Below, piece after piece: positions 1 through 14,511 of a DNA stretch of 57,500 nucleotides. Source of the DNA: Chrysomallon squamiferum (Eukaryota; Mollusca; Gastropoda; Neomphalida; Peltospiridae); the NCBI GenBank assembly GCA_012295275.1, contig CM022679.1:14635842-14693341 (forward strand), given 5' to 3'. Position 1 is the stretch's first letter. Each line of letters begins with the position of its first letter. The position numbers and the translations under genes are program-made. Below the pieces are notes generated by a model. The model did no database searches. It was not told the origin of the DNA and saw only the letters and a program-made list of their open reading frames with translations.

Positions 1-94
1 AAAATATATAAACATTTATACATACACAGTAATAAAACTTCGTCCGACTGCATTTTTGACTTGTCGTTTGACTTCTACATGAGGACGAGTACTA

Positions 95-440
95 GTAGAA
101 ATGACGTCATAAGCCTGTATATAAAAATTATGATTTATTATTTACCACATTTACAATTCTGATTAGCCATAAATTAAAATTTAGTAATAATAATAATAAA
201 GGAGTTAGGTTCATACCAAAAAGTGAGAGTAAAATTTTATGTTTTTTAACGCGAATTTTTTAAAGTAGGTTTTAGAAAAGGTCGGCAGGTGCCTTACTTC
301 CTCACGTATGACATAAACTAGACTGCGCGTTTAACTGATACCGCGTACGTCTCTGGCTACTTCGTACTCGGAGACCCGTCATAACCAACTTCCGTGTGGC
401 AAAATGGACGCGAAAGAGACTATTTACCACACTAAACAAT
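95..440. promoter_or_regulatory. CpG-dense putative promoter or first-exon patch with CRE
   Basis: This stretch is unlike the surrounding AT-rich DNA: about fifteen CpG dinucleotides fall between 250 and 420, where flanking DNA has almost none. A perfect palindromic CRE octamer (TGACGTCA) lies at 102-109. On the minus strand an ATG at 382 opens a frame rich in Arg and Ser, about 25 codons long, that could end at a good donor (CATAC|GTGAGG, exon edge 306). That would make it the first exon of a gene running left out of the window. A plus-strand ATG at 404 stops after 13 codons. I infer a promoter; the minus-strand exon is only a guess. Confidence 0.3.
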
Positions 441-1027
441 GCTAATTACACAAATATTTATTTGTTGATAATTCAATTTTACCTCCAACATTAATGTCTA
501 TGTTAAGTGAGCCATTTTATTATGTGAATTGGGAGTAATTTAAAAAAGAAACCAAAGTACACATGTTCAGTCTGTTATTCCCCCCTGTTATTGTTAATTA
601 CTTCAAATTTATAATTTATTATTTACAGAACAAAAAATTAAAATTTAATTACGAGAAAAATAAACAAAAGCCACAGCTGTTTTCTATACTCCAGTTTTAG
701 AATTCCACTGGACTTTGAATTTGGGAACAATACTTAATCGCATATAAATGTAAGTATAAGTCCATTTAATACTGAAATGCTGATGATAAAAACTATTTCA
801 GATTTATAATTACCACATTTAATATAAAGTAATATTTATTTATAAATTTACACATTTAAGACAAAGTAAGACCAATTGTTGTATAAATTTGTTTTATTAA
901 TACATTCTGTTCTTAGTAAAAAAAAAATAATACAAAATGTTTTTTCAAAATTATAAAACAACATATGTAATAATATTAACAAAATAGAAATTATAAATAA
1001 TCATACATTTTAATACATTCTTTTTAA

Positions 1028-1064
<37 letters not shown>

Positions 1065-1311
1065 AAAAAATAATAATAATAATAATAAATCTATTCTAGT
1101 TGACTATAAAGTTTTATCCAAGCTTTCGACCAATTTTCAAATCAATTAAGCTGTAAATAAATAAAAAAGAAAAAAAAAAGAATGACTTTGTTCAGTTTGC
1201 TTTATCTGAAACAAAATTAGTCTTACAACATAACATATTTGTTTATTAAATAATTATGAAAATAAAATGTTTTACAAAGAAAACCTTTTGAGAATCAAAA
1301 GATGCAGAAAC

Positions 1312-1317
1312 TTTATT
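1312..1317 (-). terminator. Candidate polyadenylation signal for the MTHFD2-type gene
   Basis: An AATAAA reads on the minus strand about 310 nt past the stop. In DNA this AT-rich the hexamer is common by chance, so the assignment is weak. Confidence 0.25.
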
Positions 1318-1624
1318 TTCCATTTTCTGATTTCTTTTTCCCAATGTCAACAGTCATGTTTTGTTTGAGATTTGGAGTTTTATGAATTTTTGCTTATTTT
1401 TCCCTTATTGTTTCTTATTTATACGTTGTACAAAGAATTCCCAGGCTTTCATCTAATTATTTTATTTTCATTTTTACTGTTTTTTTACACAAATAATTGG
1501 AATAAAGAAAGTATCCCTAACAAATAGTCAAGGATCAAACAATGTTCTCAGTTTAAAACTGATCTTTTTTAACTGATCATCTTTGGTTTTTGCACTGGTT
1601 TGTTTTGTTACAATTTAGTTAATA

Positions 1625-4600
1625 TCATCTGGAAAAATCAATTTCTTTTTTGTAAGCTGTTAGTGTATTCTTCAAAAGCATTGCCACAGTACAAGGCCCA
1701 ACACCTCCAGGAACTGGTGTTATGAGTCCTGCTTTTTCAGACACAGCTGAAAAAATAAAAACACAAATAAACAAAAATATAATTATATAGAAAAATATCG
1801 GCATAAATTCATTTTAAACTGACTGTATCTATCCAGTGTTATAACAAAAATAATATGATTTGCATATACTTCATGTCAGAATTCAACAGGATATATATTT
1901 TCTAAAACTGAAAATTATTTTACTTTATTTTACTTTATTTTATTTTGTTTTATTTTATTTAACTTTATTATTATTTTTTCATAGTGATGTTTCAGTGGAA
2001 AAATAAAAATAAAAAATAAATAAAAATCTAAGTATAAAAAAGTTTAAAAAAAACAAACCCAGAAACAAAGCGAAATAGCTTTCAACTGTAGAAGCTGGTG
2101 TTTTTTGATACCTGCTTTTTATTTAATAGTTTATGAATATTACCAACAACAAAAGTATTATAAATAATAATATAAGAATTACTAATAGCCATAGGCATAC
2201 TATTCATACTATTAAACTACACAGCAACGATTTAAATTATAACTATACATGACATCTTCCAAACACTGACTATACAGTATGCTCATCAAACCTGTACAAA
2301 ATATAGTTAATAAATATAATTATGCTATTTGTGGTTACAAAATTCTGATATCTATGGAAAATGTGTGTTATTATTTGGAAACAACTTCTTGGAAATGGCA
2401 ATAACATGAATGTTATATTGCTTTTTTTGGTGTTTTGCTTCTGCACATGGCTACTGAAAACACTGCTACTTAAAAAATGTAATTTAAATGTCTAAGTCTC
2501 TAGAGATTTGTTGTGAAGTGACATTCAGATAAATTAAATTCTGTTCTGTACAAAAATCATGTGTTGGTTTTCATATGTCAGTTACTGAATGCTAATACTG
2601 ACTGTGAAATAATGCAGATCACCTGATTTTTATTTTGAATTATTTTACCTACTAAAAGCCTGAGCTTCTTTCTATTATGCATATATCCTGAATACAAACT
2701 ACCAGACGTGTAATCATAAACACTGAGAAATACTAAATACACCACATCCAATAATTATTTAAAATCTAGAATATAAAATTTATTTCTTAACATATATTAA
2801 TGGTAACAACATAATTTTACAACGTAAAACATACAAACATTAATTTTAGATATAATGGATTAATAAAACACACACACACAATAAATAAATATGTATAAAA
2901 CAATTATATATATATATATTTTTTAATAAGTACCTTTAAAATCAACATCACCAACTAGCTTTGTTTTGCCTGTTTTTTCATTTGTAACACGTGTGATACC
3001 TATATCAATAACAGTGGCACCTTCCTTGATCATGTCTGCAGTAATGAGATGTGGTATACCGGCAGCAGTAATCACAATGTCAGCTTGTCGTGTGAACACT
3101 GACAGCTGTTCAGGTGGGGTGTAACGGTGACAGATAGTTGTGGTGGCATTCCCTCCTGTAATATAAAAAGTTATAGGTCTCAGGATCAAACCTTCTCAGT
3201 GCTCTTGTTGGACTACTTTGTTTCCAACTGTTTCCCACAACTGATTTGTCATTCTTCATCACTGGTTTATCAAAGTCTTTGTGTTTTCTTGTGAAATGAA
3301 TTTAAAAGATCTCTTTTTACTAAATGATAGGAGTAATGTTTGTAAATATCATTATACAAGGCATATGTGGGTAGATATATAATAAGCTTTAATATTAAAA
3401 TTTGTTAAGATATAAAATACTCATTTATTCAAACAGTGATGACACAGATGAAATTAGAGATTAAATTAAAACAACAGAGCATTTTTTCATATGAAAATAG
3501 TTTTAATTACATTTATATTTAAGTTGCAAGAATGAATATCTGTTTGATGAAACATCAGCATACTTTATTATTGATGGCTAAATTTTTTTTATAAAATAAT
3601 AAAGTGAGGAAGGAAATCCACATTGTCACCTTCCCTTGTACAAAAAATGCATGTACGATGGCCTTTCATAATCCAGTTATGGGATGTATGATTGAAAAGA
3701 GCACCAAAGGTTATTTTTTTTTTTTTTAAAAAGCTGATCTTTAAAATTAATAAAGTGAATACAAGTGAAATATTTTGATATATATAGAAACATATACATG
3801 TAATAAGCAAAATTACTCAGACATCGCTTTATTAAAGATTCTGCAAAATGCTTGAACTGAAGAGACAATTAATTTTTTTTAAATCACTGAAATATATAAA
3901 AAATAAAAAATATATAACTCTAAAATATATTCTAAAGATAAGAAAAAAAGAGGAGAAAACCCAACAAAAACCCCACAGCTACAACAAAAACTCCTTATCT
4001 CTGATTTCCAAAAGTCAATCATTTGATAAAGCATAGAATAAAATCCATTATACTGTTTTAGTTGACAATGAGAAAAACCAGAAGCATGAAGATAATACTC
4101 AATTTACATAACAACCAAAATGACAATGTAGCTCTATGTTTATGGCAGATATCAGAGGAGATACTAGAATCAAACCTCTTTAATGTGCTTGTATCACTTT
4201 TTCCCATTCCAGATAGTTCTCCCTTGACTGAAAGGGGTTATAAAAAACTGATTAATGCGACATTTTCAGAGCTTAAAATGAATACTTTATTTATTAAAAT
4301 ATCATCAATAAAATGTATGAACAATTTTCTGCCAAATAATGCAATTTATTTATTTGTTTTGGTAACTATAATTTATAAGACTAATATGGTTTCAGTTAAC
4401 AAAAGTGCATTCCTTATTACTTTAATACGCCACATATAGCACATACTAAGCTTCCAATAAATCACAAAGTTACTTTTTGACATAAACCAAATCTCTGGCT
4501 TTACAGCATCCTGATTTTAGCTTTTAAGGTCAAACAACTGAATAATCTGTTTTGTAAAAAAATCCATTTGCCTTACAGCCATTTGGCCGCCTAATAGGAC

Positions 4601-5306
4601 AGAAAAATTAAGTCTGTCTGATTATTTTAACTGAATCAGAAAGAAGGGAATAAATCAGCTGCTGACAATGGATTTCCTGTCCCATTAATCTTACAGTCTG
4701 TTTTATCCTAATTGGATAAAGACTGAAAAAATAACAAAATTCCTTTTTAACAAATCTAGAGCAGTCATAAAACCTTTTAGGAAAATGTTTTTAGAAACTG
4801 TTGTTCTGACCTCTTTTTTTTTTAAATTTTATATATTATATATATTTTATATTTCAAAAGTGATTTCCCATCTGAAACCTAATACCAGTAATATATAAAT
4901 AAATAAGAAACAATTCTGTTCAGTATGTATATCTGTTAAGTAATCAGTATGATTCTATGTTTTATGTCCATATTATATTTGAATATAATATTTATGTGCT
5001 AACATGTGAATGTGATTCAGTACAACACACATTGTATTTCTAGAATTACAAATTAATCAATTACATTCATTCTTATCACATATGAAACATACAGGCTGCT
5101 CTTACCAATTATATAAGAGATCCTTTACATGTCGCTTTTCTTACAAGAAAATAACCATAATCTTTGATGCATGAGTCATGAAGCAATGGCTGGAATTGGA
5201 AATAGTCTAAATAAGGAGGACAGATCCTACAATTGTAACTCTTCAGTCTAAGTGTATGTCTCTTATGATTATATCTGCATGAGTAGAACTTAAATATGCA
5301 TTTGCA

Positions 5307-5355
<49 letters not shown>

Positions 5356-7702
5356 CTGTTTTTGGTGTGTATTTCAGAACTGAAAATTGAATCAGTATGA
5401 TAAATGATAAACAAACTTACCAACAAAGGATCCTTTCTTGTCATCAGAATGCAGGTAAAGAGCTATAGGAAGACCAACATGTTTAGATCTTCCTACCACA
5501 ACAGCATTCTTTCCAAATGTTTCAATTCCTATAATTTCCACAAATACTTTAAGTATATTAATTTTAGTTATACAATTTGTAATGATAAATTCTGGCATGT
5601 CTAAGAAAAATAATCATTTCAGTGGGCTATAAAATTCAATTTAGAAGTAATAAATCTATAGTAACTTATTCTGATCTAATTATTAAGGATTGTTTATCTG
5701 CTTATGTATGTGATTCATTGCTGACAAAATGGCAAGAGAAATCAGTACATTTAGACAAATTTTCATTTGTATTTTAATATACTTGGTATTGTTTAAATTT
5801 TCATAGAAACTGTTAAATGTATTCAGTTTTGAATAATAATCTATATCAGAGATGAAGTGTATTTATCACCTAATTTATCCATTTATTATCAGTATGCATT
5901 ACAAAAAGTAACAATTTACATAAAAATTAATGACAAAAAATTTAATTATTAAAATCATTTCTTAATTCTTTTTCTATGTTATTTTTCTATTATTCTCTTT
6001 TATCTGCACTTAAATAACAAAAATTGATGTCATCTGACTAATCAGAATGATTTCAAAATTAATAATACTTGAATTGCAAATTATAAATTAAAACATAATA
6101 AAAAATGACTGTAGAAAAATAATTTAAAAAACAAAACAAACCAAAGAAACATTAAATATTATGGAATTGATGTATTAGTATTGAAAGTAAAATAACTGAT
6201 AAATGATCAATATTTTGCATGAAAATAATAACTCAGCCTTTAGGGATTTTTTCATCTCTTCCAATCTCGTTTTTGCAGATGTGACATTTCTTAAAGATTT
6301 TACCAACATTGTCACCTGTTTATGATCAGTTTTAACATTTTTATTTTTACATTTTTTATTTCTGTTATTTTTTTCTTTTATTGTCTTTTAAATAATATTA
6401 ACATTCTGGAATCTGTGTAATATTCAGTATCACTATGTTATTATATAACAAAATGTATTTACCTGATCGCTTAATGATTTCTAGGACACCAGCAGGTGTA
6501 GCTGGAAAATATGATGCCATGCTTGCACACAAACGACCGATGTTGATAACACCAAAGCCATCCACATCTTTATGTGGAGCTACAGCGTCACATACTGTTC
6601 TTTTTTCAATGTGATCAGGCAGAGGGAGTTGAACTATGATCCCATCAACAGTGGCCATCTTGTTTAAATGTTTTATTTCTGTCAATAAGTCATCCTGTGT
6701 AATAGTTGCAGGTGGGCGAATGATGTCACAAGTAATTCCTTTAAATAAATAAATTTGCTTCACATTAAGTTTATAATTGGTATCATGTCTGTTTAAACAA
6801 GATTGCAACTTTAAGTGAAACCTGTTCAGGTGGTGAAACAATATATTATGTTTTGAAAATTTATTAGATTTCCATTATAAGAGCAGCACATAATTTTGGT
6901 GCAGTGTAATAACAGCAAATATAAATAATTTAAATTTTAATATTGCATCTTTACCCTATGATCTTTGGTTTTTGCATTTTAAATTAGTATGTTTTACATT
7001 CTCTTTGTTCAGTAAACATATATAAAATGCAAATCTATTGTTTAAAATTTAAATTGATATAAGATATTTTTCAGCAAATTCTTTTTGGAAATATGTCAAT
7101 GATAAAGATTCACCATCCTTGATCTTTATTACATACCAGTTTCATCTGCAGCTTTCTTTTTGTTGTTCACATAGACTATGCTAGCAGAATCATTTCCAAC
7201 CATCACAACAGTAACATGTGGTGGTCTCTTTCCATTTGCAATAATCTCATCTACCTCTCTTTTAACCTCCTGTTTTATAGAACTGGCAATAACATTACCA
7301 TCTACTACTCGAGCACAAAAACAACTGAAAATTAAATTTTAAATAATTATTTATAACTTTAGTTTAATCATGATAAAATGCACTGTCATCTTCATATATA
7401 ATTTAATTACTTCATTTCTTAATTATTTACATTATTGCAATTGTATTTAAGAAAAGAATAAAAATAGAAGCGTCTAAATATTATGTAAGTTCTTAAATAT
7501 ATTTTAATTTTATGTCACACATAATAATGATAATAACAATAATAATAACTGTATCACTGAAATAATATTACCAATAAAAGTTGAGTTTAATAGAATCAAT
7601 ATAGAGAGTCTAAAACAATATTAATGGAAATTTATCTACTGAAACTCTCTATAAAGACTGAGTATACAATGGATACCTTTTTATTTAATAGATATTGATA
7701 TA

Positions 7703-7733
<31 letters not shown>

Positions 7734-8191
7734 CATCTACTATCCTTAATAATTTCTTATCTAAGCACATTTAGTATTATTTCATTAGTTAAGACAAAAC
7801 TGTTACCATAGAATATTATTATAATTTGTTCTGAAGTACTGAGACAAAGATTCTGAACTGTACTAGTAAAAAATATAATTCAGTATTAAGAACATTACAG
7901 AAACTCATTATATGAATATATTAATATGAACACTGAATGTGATAGCCCTTTATTTATAAAGACATTAAAATATTAATAATAATAATAATAATAATGAAGG
8001 TAAAAAAGGAAGAAAGAAGAGAAATCTACAATGTGTTAGTTGTCTGTTTTTAATCATTAGATTTATCAATCAACAAAATATACAGTTTGCAGTATGCTTT
8101 ATAGTGGTGCTTCAGTTTAATATATGTGTAATAAATAATCTGTATTTTAGTTTATTAGCATATATTTATTAGGATTTTTTAATTATGTATT

Positions 8192-8276
<85 letters not shown>

Positions 8277-9078
8277 ACAGATAAATACCTATAGTGGAAT
8301 ATGCATCAGTAGTCTGAGTGCTGGCCTGATATGAGATAAATATAAAATTCATGACAAGTGCTTTTCTGCTCATATAAAAAATCCTTTACTGTGATAATAA
8401 TTAAAAAAAAATGATGAATAACAATATAGTTATCTGCTTATAATAACAACAATATATAAATAAATAAATAATCTTTTGTTAATCATAATGTAAAATATGT
8501 CAAATAATACTATACCAGTAAACCAGTATTTATTTTATTCAATAATTTAGAAAAAACATTGTGCTAACACAGAGATTTATGGTTACATTATAAACTGATT
8601 TTCTGAACCAGTCAGTACTTTAGAAATAAATATAAACTGTTATGAACATTTTATGAGTCCTATTCTTATTTTCAAATATAACACAAAGGTTACCTCTGTT
8701 ATTTCTGGGCTTTTTTTGTTTTGTTTTTTTATTATTGCTTTTTTGGGGCGTGTTGTTGTTGTTTTTGTTTTTTTAGGAATGCAAAATAAGAAGAAAAAAT
8801 GTTTTATGGCAATCTATATAAAGATAATAATAATAATAAATATTTATTGTCAACTCAGTTCTTTATATGATATGGCAATGCTTAAAATGGGAAGACTTTC
8901 GCTTCATTATTATCATACATGGCAACATAAGGCCTACTGTCAAAAGAAATAATAATGTCAAATTAATTATGTGTTTACAAATATTTGGAATCTAATACCT
9001 GGAAAATAGGTGAAATGATCTTTTCTGAAGAAAATATCTCATTCGCGAAAAGGTCATTAAATGAGCCAGTCGTCGCAT
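1625..9078 (-). CDS. MTHFD2: Mitochondrial bifunctional methylene-THF dehydrogenase/cyclohydrolase (MTHFD2-type), complete, 6 exons
   Basis: The enzyme oxidises 5,10-methylene-THF and hydrolyses methenyl-THF to 10-formyl-THF in the mitochondrial one-carbon pathway. Coding exons in gene order are 9078-8999, 7324-7137, 6738-6463, 5528-5421, 3155-2934 and 1746-1625, ending in TGA. All junctions are GT-AG with matching phases (2,1,1,1,1). The summed length of 996 nt gives 331 residues, close to the roughly 350 of human MTHFD2. The start at 9078 opens an Arg-rich, acid-free presequence ([16 protein letters not shown]), a plausible mitochondrial targeting signal. The Tyr-x3-Lys catalytic pair is at about Y78 and K82 (YVNNK). 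Other family motifs are [21 protein letters not shown], the nucleotide-binding [14 protein letters not shown] and the C-terminal [14 protein letters not shown]. The short single-domain form excludes the long MTHFD1 with its synthetase domain; MTHFD2 and MTHFD2L cannot be told apart here. The gene is head-to-head with RUFY. Confidence 0.93.
1747..2933. other. Last intron of the MTHFD2-type gene
   Basis: AT-rich intron with no coding exon that I can support. It contains TTTTA-type tracts near 1920-1975 and short CA and TA runs near 2870-2925. Confidence 0.6.
3156..5420. other. Intron of the MTHFD2-type gene with a long GT microsatellite
   Basis: No coding exon recognised. A 125-codon open frame at 4062-4439 (plus) has no family resemblance and biased AT-driven composition. 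A pure (GT)n tract runs 5311-5353 near the 3' splice side. Confidence 0.55.
7325..8998. other. First intron of the MTHFD2-type gene with microsatellites
   Basis: Contains a (TA)n tract at about 7708-7733, an (AAT)n tract at 7975-7995, and an uninterrupted (CT)n tract of 81 bp at 8194-8274. No exon is supported; the Arg-Glu repeat frame across the CT tract is a simple-repeat translation. Confidence 0.6.
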
Positions 9079-9390
9079 TTCTGCTCACGTTCTTCACCCA
9101 ACTTCCACTCAAACAAACCGGCAACGGGCAGACGACGCTTCTATAGTGAATCAAATTTATCGTCTAAATGCTGCAGTAAAATTTTACTGTCGTGATAAAC
9201 ATATTTGCTTAAGATTTTAGAACTTAAACGTCACTTATTATGTTATTTCAAATTAAATTTGATCATCTTGTTAGTAGCAATAGTTATAACATAAAGGTTA
9301 AACGTCTCGTCTATATATATTTGATTGGTTTTCGGTTTGTACTATTACTATGAGAAGTGCGTAACTCAAAACTAAGAAACCAGTTTCAAA
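9079..9390. promoter_or_regulatory. Shared divergent promoter between MTHFD2-type gene and RUFY
   Basis: Only 312 bp separate the two start codons, which point away from each other. The segment is richer in CpG than its flanks, especially at 9045-9150 and 9301-9340. It contains an inverted CCAAT box (ATTGG at 9324-9328) and a TATA-like run at 9312-9320. The arrangement implies one short bidirectional promoter with both 5'UTRs. The initiation sites themselves cannot be placed. Confidence 0.6.
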
Positions 9391-12300
9391 ATGGCAGCCT
9401 CCGAATCAAAACAAAACAGTTCAGTGGGTGTAAATACGCTCAGTTTGCAGGAAGAATTAGCTGCTAGCGATCGCAAACATGCAACCACACCAGCGGAAGA
9501 TGAATGGCCCAAACCTGTTATTTCAGCTCCACAAGCAACAGTGTCACAGCTGCATACACGCAATAATAAGAAAAAGGAGAGTAAGTACCTGACCTATAAA
9601 ATAAATAATCTGCATGATAACCTAACTTTGAGCTACTTCATGTACTTGGTGATATTACTTTACTTCTTCCTCTTTTTATTTCATTGAAGTTTATGGCAAA
9701 TTAATGTTTGATACATTAAAAATTAATATTTCAAAAGAAAATGAAAAACTAGAATCAATGCATTTTATACAGTTATTTTATTATCAAATTTATAGAGTAA
9801 CTTTAAAAAGTTGCTGTCAATGTCATTGTCAGTCGACTCATTGTCATTATCAATATCACCTGTTGATGATAATGAGTTAAAAATAATATGAGTCACTATT
9901 CATTTGGTATATTGGTTAAATTTAACAGTGGCAGAAATAATACTAGATAATTTTTATACATTGACTGTTGACCAGGTGGAAAGTTTATACAGATATATCT
10001 GTCCTAGTTTAAAGTATAATAAAAGTATTGTATTTATAAAATATATTGCTTGTGGAAAAAATGTAAATGGGATTACAATGTTTAAAAAACAAAAACAAAA
10101 AAAATAAAAACTCCACTAAAAAACCAACATTTATTTCAGTCTAAAAAACAGAAACTACATGATGCCTTATAAGATTATAATTCAGGTGTGTTAATAATTC
10201 AGTTTGGTATCTGTAGTGCACACTGACAATATTTTTAAATGATAACAATTAATATATTTTTAAAATAATAAATAGTGTTAGAGTTTTAAAACAAGACTCA
10301 TTAATTTAACTAAAACCCATTGCTTAACTAATCAGGCAAGACAAACGACCAACATTAAATAAATAGTTTCTTTTTCCAAATAAATAATTTGTATATTCAC
10401 TTATTTTTATTATAAATAATAATAATATATATTACTTATTTGTTTTAAAATAATTGTTAACACAACATATCCTGTTATATATATGTAGTTGTAAATACTA
10501 CATTCTAACCAAAATGTTTTCTTTCGATGTACAAATTTATTATACATTTATTTTAAATAATACAGCAATTTTTTGTTTTGTTTGTTGTTGTTTTTAATTA
10601 ATAAATTAATTAATTAATCGTCATCATTATCATCATCATCATTATTTAATATATCTCATTTCTTCTTGAATTTGAAATAGTAATATTACTCTTTTCCCTT
10701 TTCTGAAATCCTGGATTGCCTGTGATCACATTTTACATGACCACTGTTTGTATCATGTGATAAATATTGATTTTCTGTAGAAAAAATCTGCTTGGTTTAT
10801 CCAGAGTTTAACTCACTATAATTCATGCCTGTAGAAATAAAGAGATATATTTAGATATTCTAGTTTTAAAACAGTTGAGATAGGTTTAGATATTTTGTTT
10901 CCAGAGCAATAAATATTTTGCTTATGGCATTTTGATAATAAAGATATTTTGAGAATATATATTTTGAAATTTATAATGTCCTATAACAAGAAGTAATTGG
11001 CAAAAAAACCCATGTTAAAGCCTTAAAGTAGCTAATCTTATTTGCTAAACATGGAATATGGATGGATATATTCTGATTAGTGTGTTATGATGATATATAA
11101 TATATTTAGACATCAGGATTACCTACAGCTTATTTTTGTAAATTATTCATATCAGTAATATTATTAAGATTCAGTTGTATTTAACTTAGCCATTTTCTGT
11201 GATAACATTTCACAGAAACAATAATGTTGTTCCAAAAATACAGTGTGTGTTATGTATATATCTGTCTTTCTTTCTATCCACACACAGACACATACATTTA
11301 TATCAGTAAAAATAAATAAAACTATCAAAAATACTGCAGTCCTTGTCATCCTAAAACAATCATGTGTCATTTAATATGCAGAAATTTCCATTAATATATA
11401 TATGAATATGGACATTAGACCCAATATTAAAATTAATATGCAAAAAAAACCTCTCTTATTTTTGTAAATATTATTATTTTTTTGTGTGTGTGTGTTCATG
11501 TAAAATACTTCAATTTATGACTCAGCACTATTTTAAGATATCTTTGAAGATACCACTCTTTGAAAGAATCAGTTTTTCATTTATTTAAGGAACATTAAAA
11601 TGTTTAGAAAAGAACTTCATTGTGGGCAGTAATTGACATTTAGCCCCATATAATAACTTGGCCCATAGACTTGCAGTATTAAAATATGTATTATTTAACA
11701 CACAAAAGCTGCCATTTTGTTATTTGTTTATTTAATTTTTTATTTTTTGTCCACATAATATTAAATTTACTGTACATTAAAATGAATCAGCAGTATTTTA
11801 AGAAAACTGCATTAAAGACATCAGAATTTGTTTTATTCAAAGAGTGTGAAATCCCAGAAGGCTGTTTAATAAGGGATCAATAGGTCTGCATTAAAAGAAT
11901 GTTGGCAGCCAGTGGCAGGCAGCAGCATAGAGTACCACATTAACATAATAGCATCACTATGCTTTATGGCTTGTCTCCAGCTAATCAATAATCTTTCCGG
12001 AATTTTCCTGCATTGAACAACATTGGATAATATCTTCATTCATCTGGAATTTCTGTTGTTTAGCTGAAAAAAGTCTCTGTTCTATGTTTAAAAGAAAAAA
12101 AAACCCACATTTTTCCTTCAGCTCTATTCTCTGTAGATAAATAATGTAGACTTCTGCTCTACCTGGCAGACAGCACATTTAGTACTCTTCACGTCTGCTG
12201 CCAAATAGTAGCAGACTTGATCTTTTTTTATTTTTTTTATTTCTGCGCTAAATCACTATGGAGGAAGAATGGTAAACAAGTGTTGGTGCCATTTTTGATT

Positions 12301-12799
12301 TTTGCATTCTACTGAAGGCCATGGCTGAGGAAACAATATATTTGTGTAATTTTCGTGTTTCTGTTGATGGGGACTGGCTGTGTCTGCGTGAACTTAGAGA
12401 TGTTCAGCTAGAACGCAATGAGGATGAGATGATCACATCTATTGATGATGGTATGTTTTGTGTTGGGTCATGGTGACACTCATTAATATGTAATCTGTGC
12501 AACTGTCTGCTATCTATTCATGTATTTTTTTGTGTATATTTACTTCTCTTTTATTTTCTGCTTTCAATATGAATATTCCTTCATTGTCAAGTATAAGATC
12601 TATGTTTTAAATTTAATTCCTGAATAAATTAGATGCAGCAGATGAAATTTTAGAAATACTAACAACAATGGTTATGTCACTTAGTTTATAAGCAGTATAA
12701 CTATTATGCTGTGTGAATTCTGACCTTTAATTATTGCAGATATAAATTAGTAGGTTTACTTATATGTTTAGGCTCATGCTATACTTTGTTTTCCCTTGT

Positions 12800-12832
<33 letters not shown>

Positions 12833-13773
12833 TCTTTACACCCTGCTGGATTCTTATTTAGTCTGTCTGTCTTTCTGCATGAATGTCTGCCTGCCATAAT
12901 AATAATTTGACATTTTGTGTTTTGTATAATACAGAACCAGGTGTTTTAGCAATAGTTATAATATATGTCCCTTGGCACTGACAATTCTTTTCATAATAAT
13001 AATTGTATTATTTCACCTGATTGAATGTTCCAGCAGTCAGTCAGTCAGTCTGTCTTTCTGCCCATCTGTTTTACCTGACAGCTTTTAACAATAAGAAGTA
13101 AAGGTCAAACGTTTCTCTATAAATAATGATATCATTTGTTATTAAGTGCAATGATGATCAGAATTTTCAGTTTAAAAGTATAAATTTATTTCTAAGGAGT
13201 GAAATAAATTAGTATTTGTATCAGGTAGATAGATATCTATATTTAGTATACTTGGAGAATTATAAGGTAGTAACAGTTAAACAAAATACACAATGTTTGT
13301 ACATGTGTGGGTGTGTGAGTGAGAGAGAGAGAGAGAGAAAGAGAAATAAAAATAAAATTTTCCAAAAGACTGCTGGTCTTGTTTCACATCCATTTCATTT
13401 TTATTTTTTTATTTTTTCTATTTATCTCAGGCCCTGGGCATATTTATTATCCTATGTTTTTCTAATGTTTTTTGCACAGTTTATTATTAAAATTTTTCTT
13501 TAATAATTATTTTAATGTGCCTAGCATTGTACATGTTATATGTGTACATTGTAAATGATATTATGACTATTACCTATGACTGCCTTTGCTTAAGCTATGA
13601 GTCACTTCATGGATAAATACTTCAGTGATTCATTTTCTTAAATCCATATTATTGTTTATAGAGCCTGGGAAAATAACCTGCTTGATCTGTTTTTAGATTC
13701 TGTTTTGTTAATGATGTAAACATACATACATACATACATAATCTGCACATTCACTCATACATGTATACAAAGT

Positions 13774-13807
<34 letters not shown>

Positions 13808-14472
13808 GCATGAACACTCATATACACTAACAAATTTCCATGCTTCGGTTATACACTGAACATAAATATACAACAGAAGACAAATTCATTAGACTTCTAA
13901 TATAATAAATATGCCAACATTAAATAAATATTCTTAGTTTCCACATCCTGGTTGCATTTTCATTTAGTTAAAAACCCACACTACTTGGTATACGTTATTT
14001 TAAATAACACTCCATACCCCAGTATTTCTATATCATGTGGTTTGAACTCTGTTGTAGATGGTGCAAACTGATTTCTTTGATCTGTTAAAGAGTAAGTTAG
14101 CCATGTGTGTGTATTTTGAAGATTTTAAGTAGATAGAGGTAGGAAAACCAGAAGTGGCCACCTGCTGATAAGTCCTGATTGGCAGTAAAAACTGCTTACC
14201 AGATTTCTTTTTAGTCCAGAGAGAGATGCTTCATATCTTCATCTTTTAAACAGGAAGGTGGTTATTTATGATAGCCTCAAATACAAGGTTATCTGGAAAA
14301 AAAGATATGTTCAGTTTTTATATCCTTATATAATAAATGTTGTAATGTAATAATACTATATGTCATTTTTATTTTTAATGTAATAAAAATAAGAAGAAGA
14401 AGAAGAAGAAGAAAAAAAAAAAGAAAAAGAATAAGAATAAGAATAAGAATAAGAATAATGATAATGATAATG

Positions 14473-14511
<39 letters not shown>

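Noticed and set aside
4062-4439. 125-codon plus-strand open frame
   Set aside because: It lies within an MTHFD2 intron, has AT-driven composition, no family resemblance and no neighbouring splice structure; chance ORF.
8191-8373. Arg-Glu repeat frame
   Set aside because: Translation of the (CT)n microsatellite.
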